Of a stretch of DNA of 64,000 nt, positions 34,744-47,380 are shown in pieces. Location: NCBI GenBank assembly GCA_008921705.1, contig VFFE01007854.1, positions 375,214-439,213 of the forward strand, written 5' to 3'. A model generated the notes under the pieces. That model was not told where the DNA came from. It worked only from the letters and a program-made list of their open reading frames with translations, and searched no databases. A program made the translations under genes and the position numbers. This DNA is from Burhinus oedicnemus (taxonomy: Eukaryota > Chordata > Aves > Charadriiformes > Burhinidae). Within the stretch, counting starts at the first letter, position 1. Every line of letters starts with the position of its first letter.

Positions 34744-34857
34744 GAAAAGAAAAGAAAAGAAAAGAAAAGAAAAGAAAAGAAAAGAAAAGAAAAGAAAAGA
34801 AAAGAAAAGAAAAGAAAAGAAAAGAAAAGAAAAGAAAAGAAAAGAAAAGAAAAGAAA
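34744..34857. repeat. (GAAAA)n microsatellite
   Basis: About 23 perfect GAAAA units are followed by about 70 bases of imperfect A/G-rich sequence up to about 34930. The purine-only run continues to 34861, where the first T appears. The repeat is long and nearly perfect, so it is likely polymorphic. Confidence 0.96.
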
Positions 34858-35532
34858 AAGAGTGAAAAGTGAGAAACAAAAATAGAAAAGAAAGGGAAAA
34901 ATAAAAGAAAGAGGAAATGAAAAGAAATCTTTAGCTATTAAATGGAAGGTCACATAAAGAAAAGAATTGTAACTGGACTGATAACCGTGTCCCTTAAATT
35001 AATACTGAATAATTGGAAATGATAATTTGCAAGTGACATTTCTTGCATGGTTAACCATGGTATAGGCTTTATTGTTATATTGTTAAAAATGAATAAGTTG
35101 CTGCACAACTGCTAATAGCATTTGTAGCTATTGAAGATAAGGCAACAGTAAGGGGTAATCAAACCACATTCTACCAAGTATAAAATGACTATGTAAAATG
35201 ACATCTGTAAATCAAAGCTTAATTAGCCTGATGTAATTTACAGTAACTGGCCAGCCCAAGTTTTCCTCAGGCGAGCTGCCCTGATGTAGCCAGCTGATGG
35301 CACAGCCACAGGACGTTCTGGCTGTAGCTGAGGTACGAGGCTGTTGGTCCTCAACCCTCAGGTGACTGTCCCCCTGCAAACGCTTGTTGCACCTTCCAAT
35401 CTGCTGGCATAACTACTCGGGTCGTTGCTCCCTTACTCTGGTATCTGTCCATATTATCTGGGTTTAAAAAGCTTGTCTGAAAAAAACATAAATTAGGCTA
35501 AGCCAGCACCTTTTGGAAGAGTTCCTTACTGT

Positions 35533-35571
35533 AGATCAGGAGGTCTGATCTCACCCAGATCAGGAGGTCTG
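35533..35571. repeat. Short direct repeat, 24-base period
   Basis: AGATCAGGAGGTCTG occurs at 35533-35547 and 35557-35571 with identical sequence. It lies about 70 bases left of an ancient CR1. Confidence 0.85.
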
Positions 35572-35639
35572 TGCAGGTGGTGTGGGACTTCCACTTTGAG
35601 GTGGGTGCTGTAGATGTGGAGGGGGGCACAGAAGAGAGG

Positions 35640-36045
35640 CACTGAAAGGATTAAAGGCTTGGGGAAAATGTCTGATGGTGTAAGAAATGAAGAGCTTGAT
35701 TTATTTAGCCTGTATGAAAGAAGACTGAGAAATACTTTGATTACACTGCATAACAGAGAAAACGCAAGATACGAAAGGGCAGTTTAATCTGTCAGAAAGT
35801 AGATAACAAGAACCATGGATATGAAAGCTAGACGTGTTCTTCTTAGAAATAAGGTAATCTTTTTAACAACGAGGCTGATTAAGAAACTACAGAAATGAAT
35901 GATGGCATTTCTATTTCCTGATGCATGTTACTTAATTTAAATTGAGTCACCTTCCAGGGAGAAATATCTTAGTCCAAAACAACTTACTGGGCTAGATAGA
36001 GGCCTGACTGGATGAGATGGAGCGGGAAGTCAAATCAGATGGTTA
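35640..36045 (+). mobile_element. Ancient CR1 LINE 3' fragment
   Basis: The decayed C-terminal region of CR1 ORF2 can be followed: GAAGAGCTTGATTTATTTAG, CTGTATGAAAGAAGACTGAG, then AATCTGTCAGAAAGTAGATA, 'acaagaaccatgga', 'agaaataaggtaat', and finally 'acttactgggctagatagag'. This order matches an old sauropsid CR1 subfamily distinct from the younger copies nearby. The frame is destroyed and the canonical 3' octamer is not visible. It is an insertion shared, presumably, with distant relatives. Confidence 0.7.
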
Positions 36046-36145
36046 ACTTTCTAGTAATAGCTTTAAAATACAAGAATTAAAAACACTGTCCTGTGGTTAC
36101 TACTGAAGACTTAGTACTACAGAAGCTGATATAAAGCTATTTAAT

Positions 36146-36173
36146 CTCATCTCATCATTTTATCTCATCTCAT
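36146..36173. repeat. Imperfect (CTCAT)n repeat
   Basis: CTCATCTCATCATTTTATCT is followed by another CTCAT and a CATG. It is a short imperfect pentanucleotide repeat. Confidence 0.75.
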
Positions 36174-36979
36174 GTTATCTTTCATTGAACTCTAATTTAG
36201 GATAAAAATATATAATTCCAGTAGGTAATCCAGGTTTCTCTCCCCTATTTTACTGCTATACTATTGGAAATGTTGTTATTATTATCACCATTAAGGCTTA
36301 AGCATATGTTTAATGTGCACTTAAACACTTTTTTCAACTTGCGGCCTTAATCATCGTAGTGTAATAAGAACTGAATCATTACAGTGCAGCGGATTAGTTC
36401 TCAGAGCTTCTGCACCTTAGGCGGTGATGTCATTAATTCATATAAACCGAGCAGCACCGGGCCTGGCAGGTATTTGGAAGGGAGACCTCCAATGCAAATG
36501 TATGCTGTTTAAATTAACTTCTGTTGAGGCTACTCATGTACCTACTAAACGTGTGCATTGCATTTAAAAACAGGGATTGAGAGTAAGCTAACAAGAAGGT
36601 AGGAGGACAGTAATGTAATAGATGCAATTGGAACTGACATAGGAGGTGGGTGCGAAATGAATGAAGGCATGCAAGAAAATACACGAGGTATGAATCAGTT
36701 TTCAAATGAACATGCAATATAAGTGCATCTTCCCATAAATTTTTCAATCCCTCTGATTTCTCCGTCTTCTAAATACAGCAGAAATTATTTCCTGTCTGTA
36801 GGTATCAAATTCATTCCATGAAAATGACTTCTGCTGAGCCATATACGGTTCAAAAAATCCCTGAATTTTTTGAGAACTGTCCAGAAAAGTCTCCTTCCTT
36901 TACCATAAGCCACATGTTATCTAACTGGGCTGAGACAGAAAGGGGACATCTGAAATATCTGTAGGGTCATCCTTGTACT

Positions 36980-37955
36980 ATCAACATGTAACTAATCCAT
37001 GGAACAACTTGCTACCGAAAATTGCTAAGTGCAGGCTTTAACAAGATTATAAAATATATAACTGGACCTAAACAAAGCAAAAGAAGGCTCTATGGATTTA
37101 GTTTCCCAGGCATATTCTCTAATATATTATAAAGTACAAAAGTTGGTCAAATCTTTGTCATATTTGGATGTATATGAAGTTTTCCTTCTGTGCAGCTTTC
37201 CTGGCATCATTCATTCAGTGGCGATTCTGTTCTACTTTCCAGCTATGCTTGCAATTAAACTTTTCAGGACTTAATAACTTGATATCTCCTCTGCCAAATA
37301 TGGTTGAAATTGGCCTAGACTCAGAAGCTCTCACGGTGGAACAGGTAGAGAGATGCAAAGGCATAGGCAGTCTCCTCTCATGTACTTTGTCCCCTAAGGA
37401 AACCATATAAAAAAAGGGATTGATTATTTATACAGATATCAAGGATAACAATACAAACCATAATTAAAGACAATAAAACTATTGGAAGCCATATTAAACA
37501 TTGTACTTCAGGGCTTAAGCTAAACTCTAGCTGTTAGAGAGGATTATAGCTCTATATTAGAGCAAATAATTGATTTTCTGGGTCACTTCACATTCAGTAC
37601 CAAAAAAAAGTTTTAAAAAAAAGCATCAATTTATTTTGCTTCTCCCTGTTCTTGATTTTTTTCCTGAGTAGAATGATTTAACAATAGTAACCAGAGTTCC
37701 CCAAAATCATTTGGGGAGTCTATACTTGCTCTTTTGTGTAGCAAAAAGATGTAATACAGAATTATTTCTTCCATCTCTCACTAAGAAGGGAAGCAAGGTG
37801 GGAGTCACAGAATATTTAACTGATAGCTTCTGTGAAGCTGTTATTCTTCCTCATGGTGTCCTCCTCTTCTGGCTTGGGATTTGGCTGGAGAGAGATGCTA
37901 GGCTGGATGGACTGGGGTTTGGACCAGGCAGGTAATGTCCATGGGCCATGTGTAG
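36980..37955 (+). mobile_element. Ancient CR1 LINE 3' fragment, interrupted
   Basis: The 5' piece near 36980-37066 has 'taatccatggaacaacttgc' and GGCTTTAACAAGATTATA. The 3' piece from about 37411 has AAAAAAAGGGATTGATTATT, TATACAGATATCAAGGATAA, ACTTCAGGGCTTAAGC, 'actctagctgttagaga', and finally ATGCTAGGCTGGATGGACTG with a distal GGTTTGGACC. Together they follow the 3' part of an old reptile-type CR1 ('cttcagggcataagcca', 'tactgggctagatggacc'). About 345 bases without CR1 similarity lie between the two pieces. Boundaries are approximate. Confidence 0.55.
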
Positions 37956-38509
37956 GACACCATAGTCTGGAGGCCTTTCAGCTTGTTTGAGCAAGATGGG
38001 ACTATTTTTCTCCACTGACTGTGAGAGGAACGAGGGTCTCACAGCTGTGGTGGTAGGTGGCCTGAATTGCTCATCGGTCTCTTGACCTTACGCTCCCTTA
38101 GAGGTGAGATACTTAAACGAGGCCCTCATGGTGGGCAGTGTGAATATGACTTTATGTGCCTACAAACCGAGGTAAAATTCTGCAGGGTTAGGGTTATGTT
38201 TGCTGGAGAGAAAATTCCTGTGGCTGAGGCTTCTCTTTGGCAGTCCGCCAACACCTCCTTCTCCTGAGATTAAGGGTCCTGTGACAACTGTTTACTTACT
38301 TGCAATTGCGTTTGATTTAATGATTTTAGCTGGAAATGGCTGTGAGTTCTGCTAGGAAATTATTATGGGAGACTGACGCGGGGTTTGCTTTGATACCTTT
38401 CTTTAGCAGGATATCTTCTCAAGCCCAGGCAGAGACATGCAGAGGTACCCAGGTGGGTGCCAAACTATGGCACTGGCTACGGAAAGCCATGAAGCACTGG
38501 CAGTACCTT

Positions 38510-38680
38510 AGATTCATGGAATGGTTAGAGTTGGAAGGGACCTTAAAGATCATCTTGTTCCAACCCCTCTGCCATGGTCAGGGACACCTTCCACTAGAAC
38601 TGGTTGCTCAAAGCCCCATCCAGCTTGGTCCTGAACACTTGCTCCAGCCAGGGAAACGCTCCTGTTTCTCAGAGGGTCTC
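38510..38680 (-). mobile_element. CR1 LINE 3' fragment (minus strand)
   Basis: AGATTCATGGAATGGTTAGA is followed by GTTGGAAGGGACCTTAAAGA, TCATCTTGTTCCAACCC, the CCATGGTCAGGGACACC block and AGCTTGGTCCTGAACAC. This is a CR1 3' end in reverse complement. Only about 170 bases remain, a strong 5' truncation, and no useful part of ORF2 is left. Confidence 0.9.
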
Positions 38681-38744
38681 CCTGACTTACCTCAAGCATT
38701 GTCTTGATGCAGTTGTGCTTCTCTTGCTACATCAGGTAGCACGG

Positions 38745-38862
38745 GACTGTGCCACCATCTTCTGTCTCCCTGTGCCTCGTCTCCTCATCTGGGAAATGGG
38801 ACTAAAACCTCCTAATGTTGTAGTGACTATGAGGCACTTGGGATTGGATCTGTAAAAATACC
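38745..38862 (+). mobile_element. CORE-SINE/MIR-like element (plus strand)
   Basis: CTGTGCCTCGTCTCCTCATC and TGGGAAATGGGACTAAAACC lead into a 'tgttgtagtgactatgagg' part and CTTGGGATTGGATC. This is the sense order of MIR ('ctgtgcctcagtttcctcatctg', 'aaaatgggg', 'ttgttgtgagg'). It lies 65 bases right of the CR1 fragment and is independent of it. Confidence 0.75.
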
Positions 38863-38879
38863 AATTCATATTGAACGTC

Positions 38880-41800
38880 AGGTACGAGTGATGCAGTGTC
38901 AGCATGGTTAGATGATTTCAGTATCCTTGAGGCTCTGAGCTTAGCTATACTGGGAGGCAGTAAGGGAAGTGTTTGAGGTCGCAGAATATCATTTAGGCTG
39001 GTGCTGGTGCATTACAGTGGGTAAGAGGCATCCTCAGTTGGGTGAAACCAAAACAGCTCAGCTGCGCTGTGGACTGAGTGGCTGCTTTGAGGCTCTGTAG
39101 CATTCCTGTAGCTCAGGTGTTTAGGATCTCTGCTTTTTGAGCAGGCACTTTCTGAACCCCACCTTCCTGTCCTGTCTCCAGGGATTGTGGCATGCCTGTG
39201 GTGCACAGCACACTGACACAATGCTTGTGGCCATGGGTTTATCCTGGTCTGACAGTTGTACTCCAGCATGGTACTTTGTGGTAGGTTCCTGTCTGCTGTC
39301 TCCTTATCTGAGACAGCTTCCACACAGCTGTGGGCCTTGCAGCTACACCGAGGTCTCCCTTTGTCCCTGCTCCTCTTGGAAGAAGCTTGGACATGCCTCT
39401 GTTAACTGTGTAGGAGCCACCTTTGACCTGTGATCTCCCTTACCTGATGTGTGAGACAGTTTCTAAATCTCACTTCTCCCACCACCACGTTTCTGAGATC
39501 TAATTTTTCTCACTTCATTCACACTCAGCTCCACAAAGCCAACCTGCAGATCAGGAAGGAAAATCCAACGTCCTTTTGCTACCCAAGAGGTCTGGCTCCT
39601 TTGGCACAACTTCTACACAGTTGCAGATCCCAGGAGTAACTTCACCGAGACATGAGACAGAAGTGTATGGATCCCAGGAGCAGGCATTGTGTGACAGGCA
39701 GAACCACTGAGATTGGCTTAGGTAACTCAATTAAGTGCAACAAATTAATGGCAATAACTCGGTGGACCAAGATGCACGATACCTGGCCCAAGCCCTCACT
39801 CTGGAAAGCTAAGGTAAGGTGTCAAGAGACAGAGGGTGACCCATTAAATGCTAGAACAGCCTTTCTTCCTTGCCATGTACCTTTCCCAGGTTTTGCATTG
39901 AGTTTATGTGTAGGTTTATATATGAAAAATAAGACTTACATGTCCCCAGCACAAGGAGAATCATGTTCCAAGCAACCATGATATATATATTTACACAGAA
40001 AACAGTCAAATCATGTCTGTTGGATTCAGGAATATTAAGTGGACATTTCTTGATGTGCATTTTATCTCTCTTTCTCCACCCCTAAAGAAAAGCAAATTGT
40101 AAACAACAATGAAAATTTAAAGGAACAGCCATTGAAGAACAACAAGAACAGCAAACCAAGAGAGCTGTTGCTGCAGTTCATGCTTCCTCTTCACCACAGC
40201 ACATCTGCCACTAAAGACTCCAACAGAGGATTTTGCAGCTCTAACCACGGCTGATTAAGACACTGCCACCTCCATCCATCCCTTTCATGACAGGTGAAGT
40301 GTGAGTTGACTATGTACCTCACTCAGATGCTTCACCTTAGTGCCTGAAATTTGTTGGGATGAGTTTGGACTCCAGTAGGTTCATCTGTACAGTGGTGGCA
40401 ATAATTCCTCCTAGCTGCCCTGTGCTCCCGTGACTCCTGACTACGAAAGCCACCATTTAAGAAAACCCATAAGCCATTTCTGCTGCGGAAAAAATGGATA
40501 TGTAGGAATACATGTAGTTCATCTGATGCAGTTCGAAAAGCTTAGTCAGAAGTAACTGCACAGAAATTAATGTGTTACTCTCAAACAGGGAGGAAATAGG
40601 AAACAGCTTCTTTGATAGAAGAAAAGTTTCCTTAAACAGAAGAGAGCAGACAACCAGTAATCCCAGTAAATTACTTCCTTGGCATCAGTGATGCTGTATT
40701 GATTGATCCCAGCAGAGAATTTGGCCAACACTTTGAGCAGATCGTATTACAGCAAACACGGCTCAGAGCATCTTCATGTAAAACTGGAATGCACCTGAGC
40801 AAAATAACCAAGAGGAACTGCTTGAAGCAGGTTATGATTTTGTTTGACGATAACAAAATGGTTTTATAAAGCAGGAGTTCAGGGTGTGGTGCTACAGGGC
40901 TGCCACTGATGCAGAACCAAATCCCTAAGCTGAGGGACGCTAGAGGCTTCTCCTCATGCTTTCTGTTATGCTTTGGCCTCTTGGCCTTTCAAAAGAGCAG
41001 GGACAATGTGGAGGCACTTTGCTTCCTCATTTTCCATGGATACAGAAGCTCTGAATCTTCACTGGTAAACTAGAATAAAAAACAAAACAAAACTAAAGCC
41101 TGAATTTTTGTTTTCTTTTGAGGGGGAGAGATGACAGGAAGGTTGGTTCTGCTGCAGTTCTCAATATTTGAAATCCAATGGGATCGTTCAGTACAAGAGC
41201 TTAATTTGGACTTGATGGGAACCCAGTTTACCAGTTTAAGTCACTGTTGGCTAATACAGCTTGAAGCTGTTCCACAATAAAGCACTACATTCAGCCGTGA
41301 GCCTTATCGTTGGGACTCATCTGACCTTTCCCAGGTAAGCTGGAATTGCTTAACACCGTGGCTACCCCAAAACTAATAGAACCTTTCAGCATGGCTTAGG
41401 CTATCACTTCACTTCCCTGACATCAATTTCTAAAATAAAATAGAAGGCTAATTGGTAAATCAGGTGAGTATTTTTTTCCTCCCCCCTGAGATATAATGGT
41501 CAAATACATTTTCAAATCTAAACTACCAACAATACAAAAGTATGACTTAAACACACCAATAAAAGGGGAAGCTCGGCAAGAGGATGAAAGTTCAACTAGA
41601 ATTTACCAGGCCAAATTTATCAGTGTTGGTGGGGACGGATCTTAATTGCAGTCACTGGGACTAAGGTGGTGTGGTCAATTTTAAGCAGCGTGGTTGAAAA
41701 CTTCAGGACAAAACTGGATATGCGGGAAACAGAGCATAACTCCCAGGCTTCTGGCACCCCAAAATCATTTTTGCCTCATCATATCACGCTACTGTACTGA

Positions 41801-42540
41801 AATGCTTTTAGAGAAATGCAAGACCACATAGGCTGACTAAAGCATGAATTCTTCAAATACTACCTGGCGTGTTGTTCTGAAACTGAAGGTAGTCGCTAAT
41901 AGGATGCTTAACATATTTTGTGTTGGTTTGTGAGATGTGTCACGAAGCAAGGCCAGAAAGAACAACAGGAGCTCAACAACTGATCCAAGTGTGTCAAGGG
42001 ATGAACCGTACCCATTGCTCCTTAGCAGGAGGATTTTGGATAAGGAGCAGCAGGTGATGTGAATGATGGGTGTGAAAAAGGCTCTTCAGGCTGTCAGAGG
42101 AAATGAAGATAAAAAGCAAGATGTAAGGAAACTAATCAGACTCATAGGTTGAAATCTCTGCTGAATGTCCCAAAGATATGACCTCAACCCAAACTACAGA
42201 GGATGCATCAGAGCCCAGACTGTAACGTGTTTCAACAGCTGGTCTGAACATGTGGAGACTATCAAGAAGAACAAAGAAAGGAGGGAAAGGTGAAAGTGTG
42301 AAGGGCTTTTGTACGTTTACAGCAGTTAGGACTGTGAGCACTAGCCTTGAAGCACAGTCCCATACTGCCGCTTTCTGCACTAAACACAGATGAAAAAAAG
42401 GAGAGTTCCTGCCACAAACCACTTCTAATCTCAGTATAAGGTACAAATATCCTCTAATCGCCACCCACGGTGTATGAGGTGGGGAACCTCCTGTCTAGGT
42501 TAGACAAGCGCACCCCTTGGCAGCATTGGCATCGCTTGCC
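38880..42540. other. Unique DNA, no gene seen
   Basis: About 3.7 kb without recognised repeats or genes. Open frames are at most about 110 codons. A few short A-rich parts occur (for example near 41076-41100). Confidence 0.4.
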
Positions 42541-42544
42541 TGCT

Positions 42545-42710
42545 CAACTGGCCCTGTGACAACCGGCAGGGACGTTCCCTTTTTGGGTCACCCTGTTGTA
42601 GGAAACAGGAGGAAGCCAGAGGCACTCAGCTCGCCGGCTGAGGATCGGCAGCTCCACAGGAGCAGACCTCGGGCGCGATCCCCAGGAGCGCTGCACGTGG
42701 AGCTTCCTCC
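42545..42710. promoter_or_regulatory. CpG-enriched patch
   Basis: About a dozen CpGs are packed into 165 bases (for example GGCGCG and GAGCGCTGCACGTGG). They lie directly left of an AT-rich candidate conserved element. Four overlapping open frames here reflect high GC, not coding. A regulatory role is inference. Confidence 0.25.
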
Positions 42711-42724
42711 AGAGCTTGGCCAGC

Positions 42725-42890
42725 ACGCAGGAATCTGATGTTTAGAAAGCCATTTTCCTGTCCGTATAAACAATTCGACCACAATAGCCCAATTCCTGGC
42801 TCCGAGGCCTCATTTAAATGTTGGTCAGTCGAGGCCCACAATTAACATTTAATTAGTAAACTCATTACAAAGGCAGGAAGTCTCAGACTT
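42725..42890. promoter_or_regulatory. Candidate non-coding regulatory element
   Basis: This segment combines several TAAT/ATTA homeodomain-type cores (for example AATTAACATTTAATTAG) with blocks such as TTTCCTGTCCGTATAAAC and CATTTAAATGTTGG. It is a high-complexity sequence with no repeat signature, flanked by a CpG patch. That mixture is often seen in vertebrate developmental enhancers. Conservation cannot be judged from one sequence, so this is a guess to test. Confidence 0.2.
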
Positions 42891-42894
42891 TCCC

Positions 42895-45800
42895 TTCATT
42901 CTCTTTCAGGCCTCCAAAGGGAAGGACCAGGCCCGTCTTTGGCTTTTGATTCAGCAGACGGGTGTGTTTTCTTTTTTTTTTTTTGTTCCCTCTGCTGATT
43001 TCCCTCCCCTTGCAGAATGGCTGTTTTCCGTGAAAAAGACAGGCATGACTTGAATATGTTGAATGTTTGGCTGGAAATAACCTACTTAACATAGATATTT
43101 CCATCTAAATTTCACCCAGGATGGCTTCCTCTGTGCTCCTGGGGGGCTGAAGGAGCAGTGGTTTTCATGGGCAAGATGGTGAGGAATCTGGTCACCTGCC
43201 CTCACAAGCCTTTGTGGTAGAGAAACAGCCAAAAAAATCTCATTTTGTGTGCGATGCTGGAAGGTTATGTCTATTGCCTGTGACAGTCAGGAGAAAAGCA
43301 GCCTCTTGACAATATGAAGGGAAAATGGTGAGGGTAAAAATCCAGAGGAAGCACTAACACAGGGGACAAGAGTAGACTATGTCTGCAGTGAGGTATCTTG
43401 CTGGAGATGTGGGATGGGACTGGTACGTACCGGGAAAAAACAGTATGGGAAAGGAATTGGGAGTTCATACTGTAGATTACCTGTCGGGGCATTGTTCATT
43501 CATCCATAGGATACAGGACCTCACCTTTGGCCACCTAGTTGATTTTCATGTGATTATTCATGGAATATGAATTACAAGTAGAGCTTGTTTTTAGACAATG
43601 CTAAAAAAGTCTGAACTTGCTGATCTGGAGTACGACAAGACAGACCATAGCACAAATGCTTTACCAACACTTATACTACTCTATGGAAATTTATTCACCT
43701 GATCATGCCCTGGAGTATGGAGAAAAGTAAAGAAGTCAATGCAAAAAATAATAATTGCAAAACAGGTTTTAAAAAATCATTTCTTCATTTTTTCTCAGTA
43801 TCTATTTTCCATTGCAGCACAAATTAGAGTTTAAAAAGTCTACCGGCTGGCGTGGTATATTTTGCATTTTGTAATTCTGAGGAGATTTTTCTCAAAGTAA
43901 ACTTTGTATTTCTTTCAAAATGGAGAGCTGTAGTGCCAGCCGTACCATCAGTCATACAAGTGGTGTATCCTTTTGCAAAGAGGGACTGTGGGGAGCAGAA
44001 GACACCCGAGTTGTGAGGCTTGTTGAATTGTCTGTCTTACCTATCTTGTCTGTCTTTTGTCAGAGATGAGAAGATTGCAAGAATTCATTATTTCATACTA
44101 TTAACGGCTGAAATCACAATCACCCCTTTCACGTTGTGATCTGGCCGTGTAAAAAGCAAACTGGCTTTGCATTCATTGTTTTCTTCCCTATTATGTCTTT
44201 AATTCATTGTTTTGTCAACATTACATCTTTAACATTTTTTTCCCCTTGTGTTCACAGAATTGGAAGGAGATAGCTGACTTGTAGTGATTTATGGGAGTGT
44301 TTAGCCCTGGTTTGTTTTGGTTTTGCACAAGTGTTAAAAAGCATTTATTATCAGGCAAAGAACTTCTATGTGCTAGGACAAGGACTTGAAAAAAATCTTT
44401 TCCTTAAGGGCCTTTCATGGGTCTCTGAGTATGGACAAGTTATTGAGGCCACAGTTTTTTTGTTAGGTATCTAGGTCAATATTTAGCAGAATTTTGTTGG
44501 AACATCCTGTTTCCTCTATATTTCTTCTGCAGAGGGAGATAAGCTACTGCACTCCTTTATCAAAGGCATTTACCCCTGTCCTCATCCACACCAATTCCAC
44601 TCACTTGGAAAGATCCTGGGGTGAGCAGAGCCACAACTTTAACTCCTTTTTTCATACTTCCCATTGGTGCTTTGAAATTTACTCCAGGCAGTAGTTCTGA
44701 AAGGTATCCAGAGGATGTGGAGGCAAGAACAGGTGGACCTGAAAGTCCCTTGCTACCCTGTGTTACTAAATGTGGGAGTTACCTGACCAAAAGTGCTCAT
44801 CTATAAAGTAGATATCCACACTTGAGCAAATCACCTTGGTTCCCTTGCTAGTAAATGGATAAAAACCAAACTGGGTCAGTAGAGACTAGGATGTGATTTT
44901 TCTCCTTCAAAAGTGGAGAAATCAAATGTTTTCCTCCAATGACTGCAATGACCAGATCTTCTCAGACCATAACGGTATCCTACACATTCACTTGGAGGCA
45001 GGCACCTGCATTGCAGTCATCTCAACTTAAGATGAGAGGCACTCAACCAACATGTAACATATCTCAATGTATGTAATTTTGTTATTGTGTTGTATGGTAT
45101 TGTTGTGCTTGCTGTGATCAGGCCTTCAGGGCTCACCAACAGAAAAAAAATCTTTAAATAGGAAGATCCTGACCAGAAGAATTCAGAGTTGAAAGGACCA
45201 ATGCAAAACAGGGGAAGTCCCAGTCACCTTTCTGGTAAGCATCACCGGAATTAAATGGCACTCTGACATTTACCAGCACAAAATATAAAACCGTCTTTTT
45301 TTCTTTTTTTTTTTTCTTTTTTCCTCATTGGCTCCATTTTGGAGTAAAGATTTTGTTTCAGAACTTCACCGCAATGGGCATCGTGTGTCAAAATGCTCTC
45401 AGTAAGTACTGGAGCATCCTCTTTCGATGTGTGGAATAGAGGCTTGTCTCAACCACCACTGTATGCTGGTGGTTGAACAGACAGCTATAAGAGCTCAGCT
45501 CTCCAGACTCGTGCTTCATTCATGGGTCAGACTGTACCAAACCCCAGAGAAGTGGCTCAAGACAGCTCAGCTTAACTCCCCCTCTTGAGTCTTTATTTCT
45601 TTCTACTGGCTCTAAAGGGTCTTGTGTAGCTAGGTCAGATGTAGATACATGCACGAAATAAGACTAGACATAGCCCCCCCCCTTACCTAGGTGCCTGGAT
45701 AGTCCAAAGCGTCATGCAAGTGTCAAGCACTGGCTGGAGATCCATCTACATGCTATAAGACATCATCTCCCCGGAGCTGTGTGCATGTCCAGTCTACGAT

Positions 45801-47375
45801 ATAGCAGTTGAAAGAAAAAACTACAAACGAACTGTGGAAGAATGATCTGGCTTATGGATGGTATCCCTGAGAGACTTTGCCACTGTGCGTTAAAGGTTAA
45901 AACTCCTCCAAAAATAGTTTTATTTTTAAATTTCTTGTTCTCGGCATCAGAAATAAGGGAATCCTGGCACAAGATGACAAGCTAATAGGCTGAGCCAGTT
46001 GGTTTATAAAACACACGATTCCCTAAAACAGTAAGTGACTGGCCTCATAATATATGCACTGCAAGTAAAAGCATAGTCTTAGTTGCATCAGTTCACTTTT
46101 CTTTTACTATTTTTCTTAAAATTAAAATCAGGAATAGAAATAAAACAGCCCAGAGTTCATGACCTGCTCAGGAATGCAATTAGCCCATAAAAATCATGAC
46201 TGGGATTTGTTGCAAGGTAGAAACATGATCCCTTAAAAAAAAAGTTGCCCCTTTGCAAAGTACCAAATGATGGGGAAGAACAAAATAAGGGAGAGATGAG
46301 CGGTTTTTATTTTAACCCCACTTCCCTCCCTTCTCAACCAGAAAGAGCTGTAAAAGAAAAGACCCATCACCTCCTGTAGTCAAGTTTCACAGCAAACAAG
46401 AAGTCCTGAGCAACTCTGTGATTACTTTTATCTCTGTAAGACTAATCCCATGATAAACCTCTTGTTTCCTATACTTGATGTACCACTATTTTACTAGTCC
46501 TGAATGCATCAGGCACATTGTGGATGGCTCACTACGAACAAACAGAACCTGACAGTTTCCTTCCTTAAAATAAACAGAAGTGGTACTTAGACACAGTTCA
46601 AAGAGTTTAGCACTCCCAGAATGGCTATTATTACCCTTTAGGTGGGCAAGTAGACCCAGTTTTTCATTCTAGTGAAGGCACCTTTTTTTAATTTTTCTCC
46701 CTTCCCATTTTTTACTGGCAGTAAAATGACTATATAATTACCACGCCTGCTTTTTTACAGTCCTCTACTTCCACTTTCCATGCAAAGTGACCTATCTGTT
46801 TACGCCACTGTTTGTTTACTTCCACCTCCTTTTCTGAGAAAAAGTCCTGCCACTTGGACTTTTCAGAACATGTTTTAGCAATGCTTTCCTCCGTCCTCAA
46901 AGCTACGCAGTACTGGACTGTTACCAACAGCAGGAGAGATTTTTTTTTTAAAGAATAATATTACAATGACCTCTATAAGGCCTTTGCTCCAAAGATTTCT
47001 GAGGCTTTACAGTTATCAGTGATGTGGAGCAAACCTACCTACATATTCCCCTAGAGGCTTTTACTCATGAATGGTCGCAAATTCTACGGTACCTACAACG
47101 GAAATAAGCTTTTTAAAAGACCTTCAGTGCCCTTGTCTACACGGAGTTCATAAAAGAAGTGCTGTGAAGTAGAGTGTAAATTAAAGTGCAATTGCTATTC
47201 TGAATGAAACCCTGATTTGGAAACTCATTCATCATTAAGGTCTGTGCTCATCCTATGTGAGTGTAGGAACTGCCCAGAGTATCTAGGACTTCGGAGTTAC
47301 ACACCAAGAGGACAAGTGGAAGGGAATTTATATCCTTTAACATTAAATATCAAATATTTGACTGATGTACTGGAA
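42895..47375. other. Unique DNA, no gene seen
   Basis: About 4.5 kb without recognised genes or mobile elements. T-rich tracts occur at about 42969-42981 and 45296-45324. Open frames are at most about 73 codons. Confidence 0.45.
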
Positions 47376-47380
47376 CAAGC

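Noticed and set aside
34582..34953. Long open frames on both strands across the AGGAG/GAAAA repeats (KEKKRK or FFSFLF proteins)
   Set aside because: They are translations of a pentanucleotide repeat and an N gap, with no non-repeat coding content.
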